Below are positions 5,730 through 11,981 of a stretch of DNA of 12,871 nt, in pieces. This DNA comes from an uncultured Clostridia bacterium (lineage in GTDB: Bacteria; Bacillota; Clostridia; TANB77; CAG-508). A model generated the notes under the pieces. It was given only the letters and a program-made list of their open reading frames with translations. It searched no databases and was not told the DNA's origin. Each line of letters begins with the position of its first letter. Positions within the stretch are counted from its first letter, which is position 1. The translations under genes were made by a program, and so were the position numbers. Where the stretch lies: the NCBI GenBank assembly GCA_944390615.1, contig CALXRJ010000118.1, positions 1 to 12,871 of the forward strand. The letters are read 5' to 3'.

Positions 5730-6636
5730 ATGATAAGTTTTATAATACCAGCCTATAATGCTGAAAAAACAATTGAAAATACCATTACCTCCATTTTACA
5801 ACAACAAACAAACTTACAATATGAAATTATACTAGTAAATGATGGTTCAACAGATAAAACAGATACCATTCTACAAAAATGGAAAGAAAATGAAAAAATA
5901 AAGTATTTTATAAAAGAAAATACCGGTGTAGCAGACACCAGAAATTTTGGCGTAAACTGTGCAAGTGGAGAATACATCATCTTTGTAGATAGTGACGATT
6001 ATTTAGCAAAAACTTTATTAAAAGATATAGAACCTTACATTAACCAAGGAATTGAACTAATCAAATGGAATCCCATATTTGTAGATGAAAACAAACAAGA
6101 AATTAGTAGAGAAAAAAATATATCTTTTGAGCAAGTAACAGGAGAGCAAGGTTTTAACCTCTTATTTGGCAAAGATAAATGGTTAGATTGTTTATGGAAT
6201 TATGCCATAAAAAAACAAATCATACTACCATTTCCAAAACGGAACCTATCATGAAGATTTTGCAACCATGCCACTTATCTTATTAAAAGCCAAAACCATG
6301 GTAGCTATTAACCAATATGAATATTATTATGTGCAAAGCCAAAACAGTATTATGAGGAACGAAGATCCAGTCAAAACCAAGCAAAAGTTACAAGACAAAC
6401 TCAATCATTTTGATCAGCTAATAAAAAAAGCAAATCATATGGAAATCGAAACAAAAACGAAAGAAAATATAGCCATATTTGCCACCAATTCATTATTGGC
6501 AGTAATGCCAGAATTAAAAGAAGAAAACAAAAAATGGTATAAAAAAGAGCTAAAAACAAGAAAAATTTCAAAAAATATAAAGGTAAGAAATTTAAAACAA
6601 CTTATCAAAAAAATCATTTTAAAAATAAAATATTAA
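5730..6636 (+). pseudogene. GT2-family glycosyltransferase interrupted by a +1 frameshift
   Basis: The intact gene would encode a GT-A fold glycosyltransferase adding a sugar to a surface glycan. The first part (5730-6254, 174 residues) holds the catalytic domain: MISFIIPAYNAEKTI, the LVNDGSTD nucleotide-binding motif (35-42), GVADTRNFGVNCASGEYI, and the metal-binding VDSDD at 86-90. It ends in the wrong frame as PFPKRNLS-stop. The remainder continues in the next frame as GTYHEDFATMPLILLKAKTM and then YEYYYVQSQNSIMR, the usual C-terminal half of this family, ending at 6636. Removing one A from the AAAA run at 6236-6239 restores FPNGTYHEDFAT, matching the family's FPxGxxxED segment. It sits between the GT4 gene and the CNNM/CorC gene in one operon. 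No stop codons or decay are seen elsewhere, so the lesion is recent, an assembly error, or (less likely) recoded. Confidence 0.85.
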
Positions 6637-6640
6637 GGAG
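6635..6640 (+). promoter_or_regulatory. Shine-Dalgarno of the CNNM/CorC gene, long spacing
   Basis: AAGGAG overlaps the stop codon of the GT2 gene and lies 15 bases before the ATG at 6656. No closer in-frame start exists, so either the spacing is tolerated or translation is coupled to the upstream gene. Confidence 0.5.
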
Positions 6641-6655
6641 AATCAAAAAATATCA

Positions 6656-7945
6656 ATGTTAACCAGTATAATCGTTTTAATTATATTAATTTTAATTAAT
6701 GCTTTTTTTGCGGCGGCGGAAATTGCATTTATCTCATTAAATGACGCAAAAATAGAAATGCAAGTAAAAGAAGGAAATAAAAAAGCAAAAATCATTCAAA
6801 CCATGCTAAAAAACCCAAGTAAATTTTTAGCAACGATCCAAATAGGAGTAACTCTAGCAGGATTTTTATCCAGTGCGTTTGCATCAGACGCTTTTGCAGA
6901 TAGACTAGCACCAGCTTTAAATGCTATACTGCCAAGTATTTCTGTTACGACTTGGAGAAGTGTATCTATTATTATCATTACTTTAATTTTATCTTATTTT
7001 ACACTTGTATTTGGAGAACTAGTGACAAAAAGGATAGCTATGAAATATTATGAAAAAATATCTTTTGCAAGTATTGGAGTCATAAGAGTGATTTCTTTAA
7101 TTACAGCTCCATTTGTAAAATTTTTAACACTTTCCACCAATCTTGTATCAAAACTGTTTGGTGTAACAGGAGAGGAAGAAGAAAATGTAACAGAAGAAGA
7201 AATAAGAATGATGATTGATGTCGGAGAAGAAAAAGGAACCATTGAAGAAGAAGAAAAAGAAATGATCAACAATGTTTTTGAACTAAATGACAAAGTGGTT
7301 TCTGAAATTATGATACCAAGAAATAAAATATTTGCCCTAGATGCAGATCTAAGTATTGCAGAAGTAATAGAAAAATTATCAGAAGACACAAGATATAGTA
7401 GAATACCAGTATTTGAAGAAACCATAGATAATATTATTGGTATTGTTTATATAAAAGATATTTTACTTTCAACGAAAAATAAAAATTCTAAAATTAAAAA
7501 CTTAATGAAAGAAGCCTATTTTGTTTCAGAAACCAAAATGGTAGATGAATTGTTCCAAGAATTAAGAAAAAATAAAAAACAAATAGCAATTGTTTTAGAT
7601 GAATATGGTGGAACAGCAGGAATGGTAACAATGGAAGACATTTTGGAAGAAATTGTTGGAGAAATTTATGACGAATATGATAAAGAAACTGACAAATTCA
7701 AAAAAATAGATAATAATACTTTCTTATTTGATGCTAGCATTGCTTTATATGATGTAGAAAAGATTTTGGATATCGATATTGATGAAGAAGAAGTAGATAC
7801 ATTAAGTGGCTATTTAATTAAACTTTTAGATCGCATTCCAAAAGATGGGGAAAAACCTGTTATAGAAACAGAAAAAGTTACGTATAAGGTGGAAAAAGTC
7901 TATAATAGAAAGATTATAAAAGTTAAAGCTTGTAAGAATTTATAG
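6656..7945 (+). CDS. CNNM/DUF21-CBS-CorC_HlyC membrane protein (HlyC/CorC family transporter)
   Basis: Members are integral membrane proteins linked to divalent-cation (Mg2+ or Co2+) homeostasis; some were named haemolysins. Domains in the 429 residues: an N-terminal CNNM transmembrane domain (about 1-175) beginning with a hydrophobic helix and NAFFAAAEIAFISLN, with further helices around 57-75, 100-119 and 138-158. A Glu-rich linker follows (EEEIRMMIDVGEEKGTIEEE, 180-199). A CBS pair covers about 215-340 (SEIMIPRNKIFALD; IAIVLDEYGGTAGMVTMEDI). A CorC_HlyC domain covers about 348-427. The conserved Gly-Glu-x-x-Pro-Lys at the end of the membrane domain reads GELVTKRIA, with Thr124 where Pro is usual. 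It is the last gene of the recX operon, 19 bases after the GT2 gene, and a strong hairpin ends the transcript. The family is well established; the transported ion and direction are not deducible. Confidence 0.95.
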   Translation: MLTSIIVLIILILINAFFAAAEIAFISLNDAKIEMQVKEGNKKAKIIQTMLKNPSKFLATIQIGVTLAGFLSSAFASDAFADRLAPALNAILPSISVTTWRSVSIIIITLILSYFTLVFGELVTKRIAMKYYEKISFASIGVIRVISLITAPFVKFLTLSTNLVSKLFGVTGEEEENVTEEEIRMMIDVGEEKGTIEEEEKEMINNVFELNDKVVSEIMIPRNKIFALDADLSIAEVIEKLSEDTRYSRIPVFEETIDNIIGIVYIKDILLSTKNKNSKIKNLMKEAYFVSETKMVDELFQELRKNKKQIAIVLDEYGGTAGMVTMEDILEEIVGEIYDEYDKETDKFKKIDNNTFLFDASIALYDVEKILDIDIDEEEVDTLSGYLIKLLDRIPKDGEKPVIETEKVTYKVEKVYNRKIIKVKACKNL

Positions 7946-7954
7946 GTATAAGCC

Positions 7955-7999
7955 AAATTTAAAAGCACAATCATAATGATTGTGCTTTTAAATTTTAGA
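7955..7999 (+). terminator. Strong terminator hairpin of the recX-CorC operon
   Basis: A perfect 19-bp stem: 7955-7973 is the reverse complement of 7977-7995, with a 3-base TAA loop. The descending arm GCTTTTAAATTTT supplies the U-rich end. It separates the operon from the next promoter at 8006. Confidence 0.85.
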
Positions 8000-8005
8000 A
8001 TAAAT

Positions 8006-8034
8006 TTGCAAAAAATATAAAAATATGTTAAAAT
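8006..8034 (+). promoter_or_regulatory. Promoter of the ArsP_2-like transporter gene
   Basis: TTGCAA (8006-8011), a 17-base spacer, TAAAAT (8029-8034). Transcription would start near 8041, leaving a leader of about 23 bases, too short for a metal riboswitch. AAAGGAG precedes the ATG at 8064. Confidence 0.8.
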
Positions 8035-8063
8035 ATAACTCATTGTAAGAAAAGGAGAAATAT

Positions 8064-8915
8064 ATGTTAGATATTTTATTAGATGCGGTTATAGATACCG
8101 TAAAATTAATTCCATTTTTATTTATAACATACTTGCTTATGGAATATATAGAAAATAAGACAAGTAATAAAATGAAAGAAAAAATTCAAAAGGCAGGAAA
8201 ACTGGGACCTTTAATAGGAGGATTGGTAGGAATTATACCACAATGTGGGTTTTCGGCATCTGCAACGAATTTATATGCTTCCAGAATTATATCAATAGGA
8301 ACCTTAATTGCTGTTTATTTAGCAACTTCTGATGAAATGATACCAATTTTTATTTCAGAAGGAATGCCAATTGGTTTATTAATAGAAATACTAGCAATTA
8401 AATTAATTTTAGGTGTATTTTTTGGATTTTTAGTAGATTTTATTTTTAGAAAAATAAACAAAAATAAAGAACCAGAAGAAATTGTAGACATATGCGAAGA
8501 AGAACATTGTCATTGCCACGAAAAGGGAATTGTAAAAGCAAGTTTAACACATACCCTTAATATAACAATTTATATTTTTATGATTACTTTAGTGATAAAT
8601 ATTTTGATTGCATGGGTTGGAGAAGATACCATCGAAATGTTTATTCGCAATAATGCCTTTTTAGGACCTGTTGTTGCAAGCTTAATTGGACTTATTCCGA
8701 ATTGTGCAGCATCTGTTATTATAACAAATTTATACATAGACAATGTATTAAATATGGCATCTTTAATTGCAGGATTATTGACTGGAGCAGGTGTTGGTTT
8801 AATTGTATTGTTTAGAACCAATAAAAAACATTTGAAAGAAAATTTGACCATTATGGGATTGATTTATGTGATTGGTGTGATTTCTGGTTGGGGACTTCAG
8901 TTGATTGGAATTTGA
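8064..8915 (+). CDS. Putative heavy-metal or manganese exporter, ArsP_2-like multi-pass membrane protein
   Basis: Resembles the family variously called 'putative manganese transporter', 'arsenic efflux protein' or ArsP_2 (ten-helix heavy-metal exporter); the substrate is not experimentally clear to me. The 283 residues are mostly membrane helices. Two related halves are visible: GPLIGGLVGIIPQCGFSASA with TNLYASRIISIGTL (48-81), and GPVVASLIGLIPNCAASVII with TNLYIDNVLNMASL (201-234). Each carries a Pro-(Gln/Asn)-Cys motif inside a helix, as expected for a pseudo-symmetric transporter with Cys in the path. Between the halves is a hydrophilic loop rich in Cys, His and Glu (CEEEHCHCHEKG, 144-155), a likely metal-binding sensor or donor site. 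TSDEM (88-92) is another conserved-looking segment. It is monocistronic, with its own promoter (8006-8034) and terminator (8937-8968). AAAGGAG six bases upstream fixes the ATG. Confidence 0.86.
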   Translation: MLDILLDAVIDTVKLIPFLFITYLLMEYIENKTSNKMKEKIQKAGKLGPLIGGLVGIIPQCGFSASATNLYASRIISIGTLIAVYLATSDEMIPIFISEGMPIGLLIEILAIKLILGVFFGFLVDFIFRKINKNKEPEEIVDICEEEHCHCHEKGIVKASLTHTLNITIYIFMITLVINILIAWVGEDTIEMFIRNNAFLGPVVASLIGLIPNCAASVIITNLYIDNVLNMASLIAGLLTGAGVGLIVLFRTNKKHLKENLTIMGLIYVIGVISGWGLQLIGI

Positions 8916-8936
8916 CGTATAAGAAAGTCAATCAAA

Positions 8937-8968
8937 AAATCGGAAGAGATTATAATCTCTTCCGATTT
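8937..8968. terminator. Bidirectional terminator between the transporter and coupling-ATPase genes
   Basis: A perfect 32-base palindrome: 8937-8952 (AAATCGGAAGAGATTA) is the reverse complement of 8953-8968, so the loop forms from the central AT pairs. The - strand tail is TTTTTTG, giving the better exit for the coupling-ATPase gene. The + strand tail is TTTCTTTATC. Confidence 0.85.
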
Positions 8969-8988
8969 CTTTATCAATAAGATAAAAA

Positions 8989-11355
8989 CTAATCGTTATT
9001 TTTCTTTTTCAAATCAACAACAATTGCATCTTCATTATCTAATAAAAATTTAGATGAAGGATTGGATTGAATTGGGTCTACTTCATGACTTTTTTTATCA
9101 GTAAAATTTACTTTTCTAGGATCAAATTTTTTCATTCCGGAATCTGAATTTTGATTCGGATCGGAGATGGCATCAACAGAAGTGAATTTTGAAAAGTCAT
9201 AGTTTTTACCTTTATGTTTTTCTTTATATTTAGGAGCCATAAATTCGATAATACCATCACTGTTAACAGGAGCACCATTATCACTAACAATTTTGTAAGC
9301 ACATTTGTTATCAGTAAAGAATTGCATGTTACCAGCCATGATTTTATCTTTCCAGTCATATTTTACATCTGACATCTTGGACTCCATTTTACCTTTATCA
9401 CTTTCAAAACCTTGCTTAAATTGCCATTGTTTCCATTGACCAATTTCTTTTTGCCACCATTGTAATTCATCAATTGGTGCTGCTCCACCAGTAAATACTT
9501 TACTTGAACAGTTAGAAAGTATAGTACTATTAAATTTGTTCATTGTAATATTATCTGATTCAATATTTCCAATACTTACATTCGTAACACCTGAGGTACC
9601 AAACATTGATATACTTTGTGCAGAAATCGTTGTTCCAACACAATATTTTCTGTACATGGTAAATATGGCTTCTGTATCTTTGGTAACATAGTCTGGAAAT
9701 TCATCAATATAAAGGTAGTGAGGAATACGCGTTTTTTCGTTTCCTGGTCTTCTTAGTACTGCATTTTGCATGGATAAAATAAAGAATAAACCAAATGCGG
9801 TACTAGCAAATTTTCCGGAATCACCACGACGTGTGCAAACAAAGATAAAATCACCATTGGCTAATGTTTCATCAAAGTTTATGTTATCATAACGATTACA
9901 TAAGATATTTTTAATTTTAGAAGAACGAAGCAAGTTCTCTAATCGGCTAGCAATGTAAAAAGCATATTTTTCCATATTTTCTAGTCCACGACTTTCTGGA
10001 TAGAAATTTTTTTCAAAGAACGTAATTTGCATCGAGTATTCTTCTGCTAGTTCTTCATCTTGTTTTAAAATTTCACACATTTTTTGTACTAAACTGAAAT
10101 TGTTTAATAGTTTTAGTAAATCTTCCATATTAGGAAGTACACCATCATGCATTTGTGGATAAATTAATTTTAGTAGTATGGTTAAATTTTCTAAAATTTG
10201 TATTACAACATCTTCTGAAAAATTATCATTATCTGGTGCTTTTATGCCATTTAAAGTAGATGAAATTGTTACGGCAATGGTATTTGGATCATCATACACA
10301 AACGGATTTAGACCTTTTGAATTAGCTGGATTTAATGGATCTAGTAAAATATAAGGTACATTAAAATTATCACATACATCCATCATTTTAAAGATACTTT
10401 CATTATCTGGAGAAAGGTAGGTTAAACCAATATTTCTATAAATCGTTTTTGGTGAAGTAGAAAGTATCATTTTTTGCATAAAAGTATTATATAAAGTTTC
10501 TTTTCCAAAAGCTGGTGATAACATATTTAAATTAAAGTTTTGGTTTAAATATTCATTACTATAAGGTCCATTAATAGTTGCAATTCCTGTTTTTAAAGCA
10601 GTAAATCCTAATTCTTTGGAAGCTTCTTTAAAGAAATATTTTTTCTCAATATCTTGTGCAATCATTGGCTCAAATACTCTTGCTGTTTTACCAGTTCCAG
10701 AACCACCACAGACAAGAAGAGAACGATACCTGCAAGTTTCTCCATAAATTACTTTTTTACCAGTATAGTAATCATAAACAAAACTTACATCACACATGTA
10801 TGCTGTGTGTTTGGCAGAGGAATCAGATAAATCAATTCCTGTATATTCCCAAAGTGATTTTACTTTATCTGAATTATCATCAATATCTATAATTACTTTC
10901 TTAATGAAAGGATAGAAGGTGACTAATGGAACATATAAGGAAACTGCACAAAATGCTTGTCTTACTAATCCTGAAAATTCTGTAACAATGTTAGCATAAT
11001 TTGGAACAGATAAAAATAATATCCAAAGTCCTGCATTTAACCATTGTGTAAACATAGAAATTGCTATGATAAACAGACCAATGAGATACACATAAAATAA
11101 GGTTACTTTATGAGCTCTGTCATGTGAAAAGCTTGACTTTCCTGAAAAAGCAAAGGCAAAAGCGGGACAAGCTAAAGCTAAAGTGTATCGGATTGGCCCC
11201 CAATAAGAGCTAGAAACACCGGTAAATACCATAAGTAGCATTTCTACAATTCTATCAATACATATATAAAAAGAAATTAATGTTAATATAAAGGTGAAAA
11301 AAGTATTTCGATTAACATTTAATTTTTTTAGTAGTTTATCTAATAATTTCATCAT
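8989..11355 (-). CDS. VirD4/TraG-like type IV coupling ATPase without a visible conjugation locus
   Basis: Proteins of this family are membrane-anchored hexameric ATPases that bring DNA or protein substrates to type IV secretion channels. The 788 residues begin with about four or five membrane helices (roughly 18-45, 54-71, 83-104, 108-124, 130-151). The ATPase domain carries Walker A GGSGTGKT (217-224), Walker B HYLYIDEFPDY (546-556), and the sensor-like ISAQS (577-581). The TraG/TraD C-terminal signature (STILSNCSSKVFTGG, 610-624) follows. A polar Lys/Asp-rich tail covers about 708-788. About 90 residues lie between Walker A and the segment where the family has DPKGE; here that segment reads SPDNE (315-319), a divergent version. 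GAGGGA lies upstream of ATGATG. The gene has its own promoter (11400-11428) and a terminator beyond its end, so it is intact and apparently expressed. An XRE regulator lies just upstream on the same strand. No relaxase, VirB4 or integrase is nearby. Confidence 0.92.
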   Translation of the reverse strand: MMKLLDKLLKKLNVNRNTFFTFILTLISFYICIDRIVEMLLMVFTGVSSSYWGPIRYTLALACPAFAFAFSGKSSFSHDRAHKVTLFYVYLIGLFIIAISMFTQWLNAGLWILFLSVPNYANIVTEFSGLVRQAFCAVSLYVPLVTFYPFIKKVIIDIDDNSDKVKSLWEYTGIDLSDSSAKHTAYMCDVSFVYDYYTGKKVIYGETCRYRSLLVCGGSGTGKTARVFEPMIAQDIEKKYFFKEASKELGFTALKTGIATINGPYSNEYLNQNFNLNMLSPAFGKETLYNTFMQKMILSTSPKTIYRNIGLTYLSPDNESIFKMMDVCDNFNVPYILLDPLNPANSKGLNPFVYDDPNTIAVTISSTLNGIKAPDNDNFSEDVVIQILENLTILLKLIYPQMHDGVLPNMEDLLKLLNNFSLVQKMCEILKQDEELAEEYSMQITFFEKNFYPESRGLENMEKYAFYIASRLENLLRSSKIKNILCNRYDNINFDETLANGDFIFVCTRRGDSGKFASTAFGLFFILSMQNAVLRRPGNEKTRIPHYLYIDEFPDYVTKDTEAIFTMYRKYCVGTTISAQSISMFGTSGVTNVSIGNIESDNITMNKFNSTILSNCSSKVFTGGAAPIDELQWWQKEIGQWKQWQFKQGFESDKGKMESKMSDVKYDWKDKIMAGNMQFFTDNKCAYKIVSDNGAPVNSDGIIEFMAPKYKEKHKGKNYDFSKFTSVDAISDPNQNSDSGMKKFDPRKVNFTDKKSHEVDPIQSNPSSKFLLDNEDAIVVDLKKKNND

Positions 11356-11399
11356 ATTTTTTATCCCTCTTATTTAAATGAATTTTTACAATCCTTTAT

Positions 11400-11428
11400 A
11401 TTATCCTACAAAATGAATAAAATTACAA
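11400..11428 (-). promoter_or_regulatory. Promoter of the coupling-ATPase gene
   Basis: On the - strand TTGTAA (11423-11428), a 17-base spacer, GATAAT (11400-11405). Transcription would begin near 11393, giving a leader of about 38 bases. It lies between the regulator stop codon and the ATPase start, so the ATPase can be expressed independently of the regulator. Confidence 0.75.
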
Positions 11429-11446
11429 GAGGAAAAGAGAAAAAAG

Positions 11447-11788
11447 TTAATAATTTTTGTCAATATGAATAATAATATCTTTTAAAATTTTTTTATCATT
11501 AGAAGATATTTCTGTTAAATATTTTTTTAAAGTAGAGTCCAAAGTACTTTCTTCAAATTCTAAAAGCTCGCCAAACAATTTGTTAGGGGACACTTTTAGA
11601 AAATTACACAAATTTAATAAAGTAGGTACACTACCAACATTTCTACCATTTTCTATATTTCTTAGTAAATCAATAGAAATATTAACACTTTCAGAAACAA
11701 ATTCTTGCGTATATTTTAAATTCTTTCGTGCTTGTTTTAAATTTTTTCCTAAAACTTTTAAAATATCTGCATTGGTTATTAGCAACAT
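11447..11788 (-). CDS. XRE-family helix-turn-helix transcriptional regulator
   Basis: A 113-residue cytoplasmic DNA-binding protein. The HTH_3 domain spans about residues 14-68: LGKNLKQARKNLKYTQEFVS, then the recognition region VNISIDLLRNIENGRNVGSV and PTLLNLCNFLKVSPNKLFG, all family-typical. A short helical C-terminus (about 75-113: LLEFEESTLDSTLKKYLTEI onward) may mediate dimerisation; it is too short for a ligand domain. The start is set at the ATG at 11788, six bases after TAGG; an in-frame GTG two codons earlier (11794) overlaps that site. It is transcribed in the same direction as the coupling ATPase, 91 bases upstream of it, and divergently from the pilin-like gene. Small XRE proteins of this size are often autoregulators. 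The 190-base divergent region upstream is therefore a natural operator site, but no convincing inverted repeat was seen in it. Confidence 0.91.
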   Translation of the reverse strand: MLLITNADILKVLGKNLKQARKNLKYTQEFVSESVNISIDLLRNIENGRNVGSVPTLLNLCNFLKVSPNKLFGELLEFEESTLDSTLKKYLTEISSNDKKILKDIIIHIDKNY

Positions 11789-11789
11789 A

Positions 11790-11877
11790 AACACCTACTT
11801 TCTTGTCTTTTCAATCATACCATTGAATTAAAATATAAAAAAGTGAGTTAAAATAATTAAAAAAATAATAACACCTA
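11790..11877 (-). repeat. Direct repeat TAGGTGTT flanking the regulator's promoter
   Basis: TAGGTGTT occurs on the - strand at 11790-11797, where it supplies the regulator's ribosome site, and again at 11870-11877, 80 bases upstream. It could be an operator half-site for the XRE protein, or chance in AT-rich DNA. Confidence 0.3.
11814..11819 (-). promoter_or_regulatory. Extended -10 promoter element of the XRE regulator gene
   Basis: On the - strand TGG-TATGAT, an extended -10 (TGN plus a five-of-six hexamer), about 26 bases before the ATG. The expected -35 position is only a T-run, so the extended -10 would carry recognition. Confidence 0.5.
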
Positions 11878-11917
11878 AAAAATAATGAATAAAAATGATA
11901 TTTTTTTTAAAAAACTA

Positions 11918-11946
11918 TTGCAAAAAAAAAATGAATCATATAAAAT
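11918..11946 (+). promoter_or_regulatory. Promoter of the pilin-like gene
   Basis: TTGCAA (11918-11923), a 17-base spacer, TAAAAT (11941-11946). The two hexamers and spacing are identical to the promoter at 8006-8034. Transcription would begin near 11953, about 29 bases before the ATG. Confidence 0.8.
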
Positions 11947-11970
11947 GTGTGCATAAAAATAATATAATAA

Positions 11971-11976
11971 AAGGAG
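11971..11976 (+). promoter_or_regulatory. Ribosome binding site of the pilin-like gene
   Basis: AAGGAG, five bases before the first of two adjacent ATG codons (11982 and 11985). Confidence 0.8.
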
Positions 11977-11981
11977 AACCG

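Noticed and set aside
6230..6245. Programmed ribosomal frameshift in the GT2 gene.
   Set aside because: CCA AAA CGG offers no re-pairing after a +1 slip and there is no stimulatory structure in view. A rare CGG codon alone is weak support.
8035..8063. A metal riboswitch ahead of the exporter gene.
   Set aside because: The leader from the predicted transcription start is only about 23 bases.
10656..10892. A 78-codon + strand frame opposite the coupling ATPase, and similar antisense frames opposite the CorC-like and dxs genes.
   Set aside because: They mirror the codon pattern of the real gene on the other strand, lack ribosome sites and show no family features.
8989..11788. An integrative conjugative element.
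   Set aside because: Only a coupling ATPase and a regulator are present. No relaxase, integrase, channel gene or flanking direct repeats are visible in the window.
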